Below are positions 12,103 to 23,418 of a DNA stretch of 64,000 bases, one piece after another; within the stretch, counting starts at the first letter, position 1, and every line of letters starts with the position of its first letter. The position numbers and the translations under genes are program-made. Source of the DNA: Acanthococcus lagerstroemiae (Eukaryota; Arthropoda; Insecta; Hemiptera; Eriococcidae). The stretch covers positions 23,953,312 to 24,017,311 of the forward strand of contig CM063113.1 of the NCBI GenBank assembly GCA_031841125.1, read 5' to 3'. A model generated the notes under the pieces. That model searched no databases, was not told the DNA's origin, and saw only the letters and a program-made list of their open reading frames with translations.

Positions 12103-12362
12103 CCTGTTATATAGGCTAATTTGGTCTGCTCCGTCGCAACAATAATACAATTTAGATGGCATTCTAAGAACAGTCCAGAATTTTCAAGTTTTAGACTTCA
12201 GCTAGTCGGATTCGTAAGGGATCAGTCTTTCTCTATGGGTACGTTATATTAAAATCTGGGAGTCATAGAAGTTGGTTGAATGCTAATTGAAAGAAAAAGT
12301 CTTCTAGTAGCCTACAGAAGTAAAACGATGAATGAAAAGTTGAAAATATCGAGATGTCAGTC

Positions 12363-12455
12363 CAAAGACGGATCGGGGGGGGGGCTTTAACTTCGAACCT
12401 AATTTTTAAATTCACGTCCCCCCCCCCTTTTAGAAAATCTTGGATCCGCTTATGT
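12363..12455. mobile_element. short hAT-like MITE (93 bp)
   Basis: The ends CAAAGACGGATC and GATCCGCTTATG are inverted with two mismatches. The flanks TGTCAGTC and TGTCATTG match at 6 of 8 positions. Runs of G and C near the two ends pair with each other. The call is moderate because the element is very short. Confidence 0.5.
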
Positions 12456-12533
12456 GTCATTGAAAAAATATCGAAATTAATCGGAAAATTCCTAACTTTG
12501 AGAGACTGATAATGTAAGAGAAAGATTTGAAAG

Positions 12534-12689
12534 CGCCGGCATAGGAAGATCTTAGTCGAGGGGGGAGGGGGTGATCGCTACAGCTCGTATCCCATCATCT
12601 TTTACTGTTGTAATTAATGCGCTAAAATACATTCTGTAATGTATTTTTTGACAGCATTTCCCCCCTCCACAGCCGTTCCTACGCCAATG
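12534..12689. mobile_element. hAT MITE, GGCRTAGGAA family, copy 1
   Basis: The ends CGCCGGCATAGGAA and TTCCTACGCCAATG are inverted repeats. A perfect 8-bp target duplication TTTGAAAG flanks the element (12526-12533 and 12690-12697). The interior block ATCGCTACAG..ATCCCATCATCTTT..TAATTAATGCGCTAAA is shared with the copy at 58684-58850. It is non-coding. Confidence 0.87.
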
Positions 12690-12703
12690 TTTGAAAGTTG
12701 GAC

Positions 12704-13054
12704 CGTATGCGTAACCAGGAATTACCTTTGGGAGGGGCTAAACTTAAGAAAAGTGGTATACGAAAAAGTAAAGTACTTTACTTGTGTTTTTTTAGCTTAA
12801 AATTCTGCAAAAGTTTATTTTAAAAACACTGTAAATAAAATTACAAAAGAAAAATAAGAAAAAACTACACTTCAAAATCCAATCCTTCTTGGTCCATTTT
12901 AAATCAAAATATCGATTACTTCTTCCGGCTTCACTTCAGTATGTCGAAGAATATACAGCACGGCAAAGCCATTCAACCTAAGATTTAAAAAAAAAACGCT
13001 CAGGGCTTTTTGTGGGAGGGAAGCTTCTATAGCCGCCCCCGGGTTGCGCCTATG
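12704..13054. mobile_element. hAT MITE, GCGCAACC family
   Basis: The left end CGTATGCGTAACCAGG and right end CCGGGTTGCGCCTATG are inverted repeats. Flanks AGTTGGAC (12696-12703) and GGTTAGAC (13055-13062) agree at 6 of 8 positions, both differences being transitions. The ends resemble those of 25827-26086, so the two may share one transposase source. It starts only 14 bp after the previous MITE and is non-coding. Confidence 0.75.
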
Positions 13055-13354
13055 GGTTAGACTTCCAATGAAACGAACATTCAATTTTTTAACTTCGATT
13101 ACCATATTGCACATAAGAATAATTAGTTATTCAGAACTGATATTCCACAAATTAGTAGACGAATTTTGCACATCTTTTAAAGCTATTGGAGATGATATGG
13201 GGCTGAAAATGGGCCGTGTGGTACATAAATGAGTACGAAACAATATCCAAGTATACTGTGATCGCGTAAAATCAAATATACTGTGATAATAAGGTACTTT
13301 GAGCTCGCTTTGGAAATTTCAGACTTTCAACCCCCTTAATAATTTCTTAAGGGA

Positions 13355-13919
13355 GACAGTTACAACCACCAGATTTTTACGTAATAAGAAGTTCAATATT
13401 AAACATTCCTGGAAAGTCCGACTTAAAAGAAATTAGGGGTTCTGAGGGACAAAATGTGGCTCCCCTTTTAATAAGGGTACCCTCATTTTGCTTAGCCTAA
13501 TACAGTCACAGATTTCATAAGAACACATCAAGAAAGTACGAACCTCCGAGCTCTTATGCTTCACCCGTCAACCTTGAACAAACAAACAAACGCACCCACA
13601 GACAAACAAACACTTTTATGAGTATTAGAGATATTAGAGATTTCTGCCCCGTACTTATTTCTGAAAGAAGGCAGTTACAGCTTCCAAATTTTAACATAAT
13701 GTGAAGAAGTTCAATGTAAAACACTTCCGAAATGTCCAAGTCGACAAAATAGGAGGCCCAGAGGGCGGAAAATTTTGTGATCCCCCTCCTACGGAATTTT
13801 TTCAGCCTAAAATCTTGTCAGAGTTCATACGAACACATCCAAAGAATACGAATCTCTGGCTCTTACGATTCACCCGTCAACCTTGAACAATGAAATAGAG
13901 AGACAAACACTTTTATATA
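13355..13919. repeat. diverged tandem duplication of an interspersed repeat (two about 260-bp copies)
   Basis: Copy 1 (about 13355-13625) and copy 2 (about 13668-13919) share AGAAGTTCAATRTAAAACA, CATAMGAACACATC, TCACCCGTCAACCTTGAACAA and a terminal GACAAACAAACACTTTTAT block. The ACAAAC-rich 3' end resembles the simple tails of some LINE/SINE families, but no coding domain is left, so the class is unresolved. Confidence 0.7.
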
Positions 13920-14168
13920 TGGACGCTGTTCAACAAAAGGGAACCAGCTAACATTTGTTTACAAACAAAATGAGTATATCGTTGGAAAGAGCGTAAAACG
14001 TAGAATTTTTCAAAATTGGGCCCCCGATTCTAAAATGTGTACTCACGTTAAAAAAGCTTATCAGTAAACGCAATGCCATATAGTTTCTACATGGCTCTTG
14101 AACTTTGAATCACGTGTTCTCAAAAAGTGGATTTTGCTAGTTGGTTACCTTTTGCTGGACAGCGTCCA
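13920..14168. mobile_element. TIR element (MITE), TGGACGCTGTTCAACAAAAGG family, copy 1
   Basis: The first 34 bp, from TGGACGCTGTTCAACAAAAG, are repeated inverted at the end with a few changes (CTTTTGCTGGACAGCGTCCA). The 249-bp interior is non-coding and closely matches the copy at 14941-15191, including the block TTTTTCAAAATTGGGCCCCC. No target duplication is clear, so the superfamily is open. Confidence 0.82.
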
Positions 14169-14170
14169 CA

Positions 14171-14530
14171 TGTGACCTGGAATCATGAAATGCGCCTCTG
14201 ATGTCAAAAAATCACTTTTCACTTTCTTAACAATTCTTATAGGAAAAATTACGCTCTTTCGAATGAAACAAATCGCAGCTTTCTATTTTCTTCAGTTTTC
14301 CCACAAATTACATTTAAAAATTACATCAACAGCTTAAACACCTCCATTTATGTGGCATTGTGTGAAACGGGCCTACAGGAATGACAGAGAACAAGAGTAC
14401 GAGAGGCGGTTGTCATAGCAACGCGTAAACGCATCACCACAGATGTACATGTGCACACCACTACCACTATCCCATCTTCCTCAGAAACCTGTTTTTGCAA
14501 GAGAGGCACACTTCATGATTCCAGGTCATA
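14171..14530. mobile_element. TIR element (MITE), TGACCTGGAATCATGAA family
   Basis: TGTGACCTGGAATCATGAAA at the left and TCATGATTCCAGGTCATA at the right form inverted repeats of about 28 bp ending in a GCCTCT block. The interior is non-coding. It abuts the preceding MITE within 2-4 bp and lies between the two TGGACGC-family copies. Confidence 0.75.
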
Positions 14531-14940
14531 TAGGTATAGAGATTGTTTGTTGAAACTCATAAAATACTGTCTGTCTAGAAGGTTTCCTACTTGAGAAAAA
14601 TTTTCCTAGTGAAAAAAATTGTACGAACCAACCTTATCTCTGATCAGCAGAGTTAGTGTCTACTATCAGTTTTGTATCAGAATTCTCGGATGTGGTATGC
14701 CAATCGAAAGTTAAACGACTAACTTTGCTACTTGAAGAGGGTCGGCAACGGTAACACCTTCAGATTGCAAAACTGCAGACTGCAGTCGCGCCGCTGTATC
14801 ACCCTTATCATTATCAACAACAGGAAGGTACTCTGCAATCAATTCCAACGAATTCAGGTGGCATCTTTTATGAAATTGTCATTCTTAATACGCTAAAGAC
14901 AAAGAAGGAATTTTACTTCGATTCTAACAAAGCTTACAAT

Positions 14941-15191
14941 TGGACGCTATTCAACAAAAGGGAACCAACCAACATTTGTAAACAAAATGCGTTATTAGTA
15001 TCGTTAGAAAGAGCGTAAAAAGTAAAATTTTTCAAAATTGGGCCCCCGATTCAAAAATGTGCGCTCGCGTTGAAAAAAGCTTATCAGTAAACGCTATATC
15101 TTATAGTTTCTACGTAGATCTTGAACTTTGAATCTCGTGTTCTCAAAAAGCGGATTTTGCTAGTTGGTTCCTTTTTGTTGAATAGCGTCCG
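14941..15191. mobile_element. TIR element (MITE), TGGACGCTGTTCAACAAAAGG family, copy 2
   Basis: Same family and orientation as 13920-14168, with inverted ends TGGACGCTATTCAACAAAAG and CTTTTTGTTGAATAGCGTCC. The two copies differ by roughly one base in ten or fewer by eye. It is non-coding. Confidence 0.82.
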
Positions 15192-16737
15192 ATTTGAATT
15201 GGTATAGCCAAGATTATCACCAGTGCTATCAACACTTGTTAACTGGCATCTAGTTCTGAAAAAACCCAAGTACATTTTTTTTGTCATAACTACATACCTC
15301 AGCACCGACATAGAATGATCAAAAAACAGAAACCCAATCTATGGCAACATATTCATATACAATCGTAACTCATATATGTATACAATCGTCGGTCCTTTTT
15401 TAATATCCTCGCGATATTCGACAGCAGGCTCCAAAAATTTGTGTTGTAGTATTTCTCCTGGATGCTTCATGTAATATATCCAGTTCTGCTTTTGGCGTTT
15501 CTGATCAACGTTTACAAACTCTATGCATCACGTAGTAAGGTTTTATCCTGTCCTTCGCTATATGGCTAATTATTCATTTGCTACTATTTCATATGCTGTT
15601 CATGTGCGTAGATGCACCCCTGCCCCGCGGAAGCAAAAAAAGTAGATAGAAAAAAATTAGGGTTTTCAAAACATTGCAATGAATTTTTTTTACAAACATG
15701 CTGAACCCCTTCTCAAATTTTGATGTATGTACGCGACTGATGCTGTTAGTTCACTTGCTGCATCGCATATTCCCACAATCGCCATAGTGGGGAACGCCAG
15801 TGTTTCGTCTTCAAGTGAAAACAGCATTTCATTTCCTTGGCTGTATGCAATGAAAATAACGATCGCACAGTAGTGAAGATCAAGATCAATGAGCACGTCG
15901 GAAAAAGAATTGTACACACAGATACATTATTAGCAACAGGACTACGAGTTCAATTTATGGAAACTAATACTCAACGTACCATTACGAGTTTAGAAGTTCA
16001 ATTTCTCTGCTTGTAGAGGTATTCTATGAACTTGTTCTACAAACTCGCAAATTGTCCATTCGACCAAATATACGTGTTTACGATCCGAACATATTACTCT
16101 ACTAACTGACTTCTTCTCACTAGTTTTACACTGTTTTTCATGTCTCATCAAATTATTTATCAATAATAACGACAAGCGAAAGAACTCGTCAGTCGTCACA
16201 CTCGTAGAACAAACATTCTTATTAGCTGACGGGGCATTTTGCTCTCCAAACAGCGCGCTCTATCGATGAAGATCAATATCAAAAGGAGCATACTGGAGAA
16301 ATTGAAAAAGCGATGAGCCTAAAAATGAAATAAATAGGTATTCATTTCGTCGAAAGTCCAACTTTCAATTCTTTCGTTAACTTCTGCATTAGGCTCTCAA
16401 AGTTAGAAATTTCTCGATTCATTCCAATGTTTTCTCAATTGAATCTTTAATTAATCGTTATTACTTCCGTTGTTTGTATTTGTGAGAGGTGTTCTCAGTC
16501 ACACGTCTGATCCCATACTTGGTATCATCACAGTTTTCTTATTCCATCATCCGAAAGAATCATCCTCAAGCTTTTTGCAAAAGCGGTTATTAGTTCCCCC
16601 ATCTGACTCCATATGGGCGAGACACATAGCTATCCCGTCCTACCTCTGAAGACCTTCCTTATCCTGTCATAACAGAGTGAAACACCGATTCGAAGACGAT
16701 AATGAGTATCTGGCTAATTTCTGTATTTTATCCACAG
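15192..16737. other. anonymous region upstream of the exon candidate
   Basis: No recognisable coding domain. If the exon at 16738 is real, this would be its upstream intron on the + strand. Confidence 0.3.
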
Positions 16738-16812
16738 TGGGGGAATTTCCCCTGCGTCACCATGGTGATTTCTGAGGCAAAGTGGCGAATCACCTACGCC
16801 GATGAAATACAG
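16738..16812 (+). CDS. candidate internal coding exon, 75 nt, gene unknown
   Basis: The exon is bounded by a strong acceptor (branch-like CTAAT, then TTTCTGTATTTTATCCACAG) and a near-consensus donor (CAG|GTAAGTTAT). Of the three forward frames only one is open. It runs end to end for exactly 25 codons, so the exon is symmetric (phase 0-0) with no stop. The peptide starts WGNFPCVTMV and ends RITYADEIQ. I do not recognise the family. The GNFP start loosely resembles trypsin-like proteases, but no catalytic motif is present. No partner exon could be identified with confidence. It could be a cassette exon or a chance arrangement. Confidence 0.45.
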
Positions 16813-18176
16813 GTAAGTTATTAGTGCAATTTTATTGTTCGATTCAAAGCGACGTATATCAGCCTGCCTCTCAATCTCAGTTGTCGCGTAGGAAATAAAT
16901 AAAAGGAATATCCGAATATCGGATACAGTATTGATATCCTATAGTAATAAGCAAGAAAGAAATGCAGTAAAAGAGAGGGGGAGATGAGTAACGTCAATAA
17001 TATTAGTTTATGAATTCTCTGCAACAGTTCATCTGCGAGTAGCGACAGTGGAGTTGCGAATAAATTGTGTGCTATTCCTCTTTATTCTTACATTTAAAGA
17101 TCACACCACTAGTTGCGGGAGCAGCATTTTGATTTCCTGAAATCCGTGGCGACAGTGAGCTCCTCACGTCACACTGTTTCGCCAGGTCGAGTTGGATCTG
17201 GTTTTGGAAATCATGTATAGGACACACTCGGGACGATGGAAAACCGAGGTTGAGTTCTATGTTAAACATATCAATTAATGTTGAGAGGTGAGACCGTGAG
17301 ACCGCCTGCCCTTCCAGCATCTAGCGTCGAAAATGGATCGAGGCTTCCAGGGAACTCGGATCGTGTTCATGGTGCGCGGTTTTAGAAGCGTGAGAGCAAC
17401 CGAGGGAGTTAATCTGGGAAAAGTAATAAGCGCCGATATTATTTTTCTATGTGTTGATTTTTTTTTTTTTTTTTTTTTCAAACTACTTAAGCGAGCGCAA
17501 ATGGTGTGGAAGTGATCGGAGGCAGCTTATTGCCGTACAGAGCTACTTAATTCTGTTTAAATTGGTTATGATTACGAGTACGAGCTGCAGTGTATACGAG
17601 ATGAGGCCTCGAGCTGTGTGTTCTTTTTAAACGAATTTCCAATATCGGCTGTGGGGTTATGAAGAGTCTCGTTCGTTTGATCTGGTTTTCGGAGGTGATG
17701 AAAAGAGGAATTTCTTTCGCTGTAGTTGAAGAAGTGATACGAGCGTGGGCTCGTATGTATCGTAAATGGAAAGCAGTTGTCCGAATTCCTCGATGGGTTT
17801 TTAGCTCAGCTGTTTGTAGATCTATGTACATGAAGGTGTTGGATGATCGTCTCTGTTCGACTGTCCTCACGCGTGTGTTTAAGTATATACCGATCCCTTT
17901 CCAGCATATTGATTTATCGAGCCTACTCGAAATCATTATTCGTTGTTGTCTCAGTAACAACACCCGTTTTCCCGTAGGTATGTTTGTTACATGCCAGTTA
18001 CGAGGGCACGCTGAGGAATCTTCGGGCTAGAATGTAAATAAACACTCTTAATCGACGTTAAGTAACTGCCAGATGGAGTTGTGTCCTCCATTAGTGACTT
18101 GCCCTATTTTTAATTGAATACGAATATCATTCCGCTTTTGCGGCCATTTTGTAATGTGTATACTGTTTTTTTGTTG
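16813..18176 (+). other. candidate intron with unexplained open frames
   Basis: It lies between the exon candidate donor and the recursive-type site. An open frame of 123 codons at 17659-18030 (+) and one of 138 codons overlapping it at 17547-17963 (-) have no known motif. A poly-T run of about 19 occurs at 17459. Another juxtaposed acceptor/donor, CCCGTAG|GTATGT at 17977/17978, is weaker. Confidence 0.3.
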
Positions 18177-18185
18177 CAGGTAAGT
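18160..18185 (+). promoter_or_regulatory. candidate recursive splice site (zero-length exon)
   Basis: A pyrimidine-rich tract (ACTGTTTTTTTGTTGCAG) runs directly into GTAAGT at 18180, giving a complete 3' splice site fused to a consensus 5' splice site. This juxtaposition is the hallmark of ratcheting points described in long introns of Drosophila (established for Ubx and other genes). It lies on the same strand as the exon candidate at 16738-16812. The sequence cannot show that it is used. Confidence 0.45.
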
Positions 18186-21100
18186 GACGAAAACTTGAAG
18201 TAGATGTATGTGGATTGATATTTTCTCCACTTGGCGAGGCGTATGGTCTGTAATAAGAAAAACGAGAGAGTAAGGTAAAATTACGATTAGAACTGAATAT
18301 AAGTTGATAGCACGAATTAAATCAATAAATAACTGGCTAGAAGGAAGTTTGTTGCGAACTAAACTTTCAAAAAATCCTCTGTAAAAAAGTAGGCCTATGA
18401 ATCGGAGTTTAGGGATCGTCTAGCTGAATTCTATTTCATATGTAGCTTCATCCAGATGATTAGAATAACCAAACGAGTATGCAATAAAATTTCCACAATT
18501 ATGTTCATAGATGCAAACAGGGCTGCTTGAAAGGCTTAACCCCCTTTTCAAATCCTCTGAAAGCCCTTCAAAAACTAAAAAATTACATAAGCGAACGAAT
18601 TTTCAGCATTATTTTGATACTTGTTAACCCTCACCCCCACTTCAGGTCGGCTATTTGCGCTTATGATATCACGTTCCTTCGCTAATAAAAAAAAAAACCT
18701 ACTTACATTAAGCTGCCAGCTCCGAGTTACTGCCGTGGTCTTGTCGTTTGTTTTCGTAGAACAGGGAAAATGAAATGAGAAAATTTTCAGAGGTAAATTT
18801 TTATGACCCTTACATGAATATCGCGACTCGCAAATTTCAAATGCTATCGTCGAAAAAATTATTCAAAAAATTATTCGTATGCCGCGCGAGCGAAAGTTAT
18901 AAAAATTCTGCTATTTTGTAAACAGTGTGATCGAATAATCGTTTTGCGGAGTAATATTACCAAATAATACTCGAGAGGATGGAACAACATTCCTTTCAGT
19001 AGCCCATTTTATAGTTATGAGACTTCTTTTTTAATACGCTGAAGACGTTTATGTAAGTACCGAAGGCGGAGAAAATGGTTTGTATAAGATACAGGGCGAT
19101 TCTATATCGAAATTTAGTCATCATCTTCATCGGGATGAAACTGTATAATTTTTTCAGTAAAGTTGTGCAGTGATTTTGTGAAATCGGAGGGCAATGAGAA
19201 ATTATTTACCAATATATGATTCATTGGTACATTGGCAGATCATTTGTATTCAGTTTCTGTGCTCTCTAGAAGCGTTTTATTGTGCGAGAAAAGAGATGAT
19301 TGTGGACCTTTTCAGCAGTGGCACACCCCGTCTCCTAAGAGGTACAGCAAAATAGAAAATTTAGAGGAATGCCTCCTGATGAACTTCCCCATTCTAGGCC
19401 CGTAGCTAGAGCGCTACCGTAGCGTAACCGAAGTTCCCGGAGAGTGACTTAAGACGAAGTTACAAATTCGATTTACGTTGAAATGACCTCAAAAATGAGT
19501 TCAGCGACACGGAAAACCCTATATATGTTATGCTTGATAGTATTATCTGTAGTTCCAAGGTTCTCATCTTCGGTGAAGCCTTTTAGGGTGGTGGATAGAG
19601 CCAAAATAAATTCATAAATGAATTTAATACCCCTGAAAACCGAGTAAACAGACATTATTATGCTTTTTCATGCTTTCTGTCTTCACTAATGCACAAAGTG
19701 CAAAAAAGTGTACGATTAACGCAAATAACAATAGAGGTTATTGATCTTACACAGTTTTTTGTAAAATTGTTGATAGCTACCTACATGATTCGTCCGCTGC
19801 TGAGAACGATTTTTTATGGTAGAACTAAACGCTCTGGCGTAAAAACTCGATTTCTAGGAAGTTTTGAAACAAAATTGTAGCTTTTCGTAATAAAATATCC
19901 TGTGTTAAATTAGTTGATCCTCCTGCCCAGTGCATCTCGAAAATTCTTCCATTTCAAGAAACATATTGACTAGTGGGGTCCTAAACCAAAAGGAATAAAT
20001 TTATCCGAGTGGAGCACGGTGTTTCAAAAATTATAAAATTTTGGACCACTTGTACTGTAGCAAAATTTCCTGAAAGCCAGATGTCCCGCCCAAATTTCGG
20101 AATAAGAGCCCAAGAAGAAAACGAGCTTCTCCCAGGGATCTCACCTGTAGGAAATTTGCCGATAGTAGATTGCCGATTGAGGGGGCTAATAACTCGTAAT
20201 AACGAACGTTCAGCCTACTGTCACCATACTCATAGGTGTTTAACCACAGACTACCACCAAGCCCCACGGGAGTCTGGGCGAGTCCACGATGACCCCTGTC
20301 CCCAGTGTACTCCATTAATGAAATAATGCTGAAAGACCTGAGCCATCAGATTGGACGTAAGTACTTGGGAACCCACTCTTTATGTCCCTGAATGAAAAGA
20401 GGTCCACCAAAGGGAAAATTAATTTAGAAACCAGTCCAGGGATGCCCCACGTACCATAAATCAAACACTTTGCATGGTGGTACGTCCACGCATTTTCGAT
20501 AAAATAAACTAAAAAGATAAGGTTGTTCCAAATTCACCTCACTGAAATTATGAGAATCATGTCAAACAGCACAAGAATTACGTGTATTCTAAATTTAAAA
20601 TAAAATAATAAATGAGAAATAAAATTGAAAATTCATAAGAGGAAAATAACAAAAATAAAATACGGTTCAATGGAGATACTCCACGGTTTTGTAAATAAGC
20701 ATGGAGCCAGTGGCTCTTACTTCGCGATACTTCTATTCGCATACGATCAAAGATTAGATATATGCCCTCCAATATGGGCTCGAAATCAATAATAAATAAA
20801 TAAACATTACATTCAGACTGCATTGAGTGATAACAATGTCGAAATAGGGTCCTCTCTCCCCTAAGATTTAGAGTAATCAGAAACAACCATCAGCATCTAA
20901 GGCTGGAAAATGAAAACTGTCCAAAAGTTTATGACTATGAAATGTGAAATCCAAATACTAAACACAAGGGAGTCCCCTTTTCCCAGGGAGACATTCAGAT
21001 TTAGATAATTGGGTTATAAATCTTGCTTTAAGAGCTCGAGGAGTGACTAAGTTCCTCGGAACGATCGCTTTCGACGATCGCACATTTGGTGACGATTCCT

Positions 21101-23310
21101 TCGTCACGATCTGATTTTGAATGGTCTCACAGGACCTTAAATTTTGAATCACCTACCCTGAACGTGCAGTAACCAGGATACTGAGCCTTTGCGTGATTTC
21201 CGCGTAGGCTATTCACTAAATTTTGAATAAAAAACATGGGGGGGGGGAATAAACAAAAACAAAACGGATTGATTTTAGCCCCAGAGTTTTGATAGCACCA
21301 AGATCGAAAGTAAAGGGAATTTCTATTCCGCGCCCTTTCTGGATCATATACGCGGGTTTGAAAGGGCGTCGGCTCCCTATGGTAAGTACGAATCTTAAGG
21401 CTAGCACTCGCGAATCGCACTATACCACGGGTCGATAATGAAAAACCAAAAATAAGGTACTTTACCTAGCATTTCAGCTAAAATACCAAAAGGACTCAAA
21501 CTGGAGTTACGTGATCCGATGCTGGATAAGCTGGAACGTTAAAGTGCGTATGGTCTGCGAAGCGGGATGATGGATCTAGATCTGCGCGAAGTGGCGCCAC
21601 TGCTACAAATCTTCCAGCAACTTAACGATAGCTGATTAAATGCAGGAACGAACTGAAAAATAACATAGCACAGTAACTTGTCCCAAAACTCCAATTTGAG
21701 GCGAATGTGAATCGCCTACAGCACGTTTCTATCACACGTATAAGACTCATTACCCAAGTTACTAAGCTGCTCACCCTACTAAAACGAAAATTCCAATAAA
21801 TTTTGGGTTGGTTCCTCCTAGGAAAGATGTTCCTAGAGGAAACTCAATTTTGCCCATTTGATTCGAAACATGATACGAAATACGAAACCCAAAATGAGGG
21901 GAGCTAGATTACTACGAATTATTCATAGAAATTTAACATCTATTATTTTTATTTTTATTTTATTTCATTTAAAACGAAATTTAATATTTAAAACATTAAT
22001 AATATAAACACTCATTATAATCGAAAATTATCGGACTAAGGTACGCAATCTGACATAAAAATGAGCAAATGAAACGTAATGCTTAGTTGTATATTATTCA
22101 CAAGGAATGGGGAAGTGGGGGAGTAAAATGGAGGGAGGTTTAAAGGTGATAAAACAATTGGAAACAAACAAAAAGATTTGCACACTTGGGGAAAAGATGG
22201 AAAAGATGGAAAACATGCCGGCTACAGTCCTGCAAAGGGTCCTGAAAAAGTACTTCATTTTTACTTTCCATTTTCTGTAGACACCCTGATACTGGAGTGA
22301 GCATTCGCTGGCGGCTTGGATGTTTTTCTGACCACAACTCATCAGTCAACTTCAATTGAAAACATAATTTTGTATTTTGTAAAGGGGATAAAATATTTGG
22401 CCCGCCGAAGTAGAACGTTCCAACGACAGACCCCTGAACGTCGCAATAGTCGGTATAAGCGTCTCTATTTTGATGAAAACCCACGCCTAATGAAGCACGA
22501 CAAAAAATGCAATGCGAGCGACAATTGATACATTTTTACACGGCTTGAAATAGGTACACGAATACTTCATATCTGCCCATTCAATATTGTGTTGGACCTG
22601 CCTGGTGAAAATTATTCAACTTTTCGTGACGAATTCCATCGTCAAAATTGATTTTCACTCAATGTTTGACATTTACTCCCTCCCCCCACTTGTATAACTA
22701 AATTTTTGATTGTATTTCTAAAATGGAGGGTTAGTGGTAAATTTGGACGAGTTTGAACTCAGCGAGAAAAACTGATAAAGAATGGGTGGTTTTATCAATT
22801 TTTTTGATTTTCAAGAATGTTGAAAATTTCTCCATACTTCCTACGTATTGGGAATTTTGGTCCCAAATGCAAGTCGGACTGAAAAGCTGATTCATTTTTC
22901 GAATTCAGTTATCCAAAATATCCATTTAAGTGGTCGTGATTTGATGTGGGTCTTGAAAAAATTTCATGTTTCCGACCATGCCGACCCCCGATGGGTTTGC
23001 CGCATTAAAAATTTTTTCCGCTATATTTAAGCACTGGGCCAGAAGAGAAAATGAGCACGAAGCCATGCTGGTAATAATGTTTTTCACCTCATTATTTATT
23101 AATATTATTTTTGCGGCGTCGATATTGTTACCTGGCGTTCAACATATTTTTTTCGGTCAAATTTTTTTTGGCGGGATCCGACTTAAATGTCGTGCGTTCT
23201 TCATTTCAGCCGTTTTTTTGTTGCTTCTTGGTCGTTCAAACATAACCTTCTCTGACATAGAGTCGCAAGTTATTTTTGAAATACGTAGCATCGAGCGTAA
23301 TAGTGGTAAG
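18186..23310. other. anonymous region
   Basis: No domain, RNA or bounded element was identified. A 27-bp match at 18640-18666 to 42452-42478 marks an unclassified repeat end. Two short hairpins lie at 21062-21106. An unbacked donor-like ATG|GTAAGTAC occurs at 21381. Open frames of about 100-114 codons at 20009-20326, 20578-20886 and 22140-22484 are unrecognised. Confidence 0.35.
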
Positions 23311-23418
23311 AGCCCTCTGGTCACTAAAGCGATACTCGAAAGGGTAGTTTCCGGGGCCAGGGGTGCGATGTCTAGGGAGCCAATTTAGCATGCGTGCATT
23401 ACCATAAGCCCTCTAAGT
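23311..23418 (+). repeat. Family B interspersed repeat, partial copy 2
   Basis: Contains CTCTGGTCACT, the GCGATACTCGAAAGGGTAG core, TTTCCGGGGCCAGGGGTGCG, then GGGAGCC..TAGCATGCGTGCAT. The proximal half present in other copies is missing. It supplies the end of a 140-codon open frame that begins at 22966, which argues against that frame being a gene. Confidence 0.8.

Noticed and set aside
16738..16812. Trypsin-like protease exon
   Set aside because: Only a loose GNFP resemblance; none of the catalytic His, Asp or Ser motifs is present.
17965..17983. Second recursive splice site (CCCGTAG|GTATGT)
   Set aside because: The pyrimidine tract is short and the donor part is a weaker match. It lies close to the better site at 18180 and is only noted.
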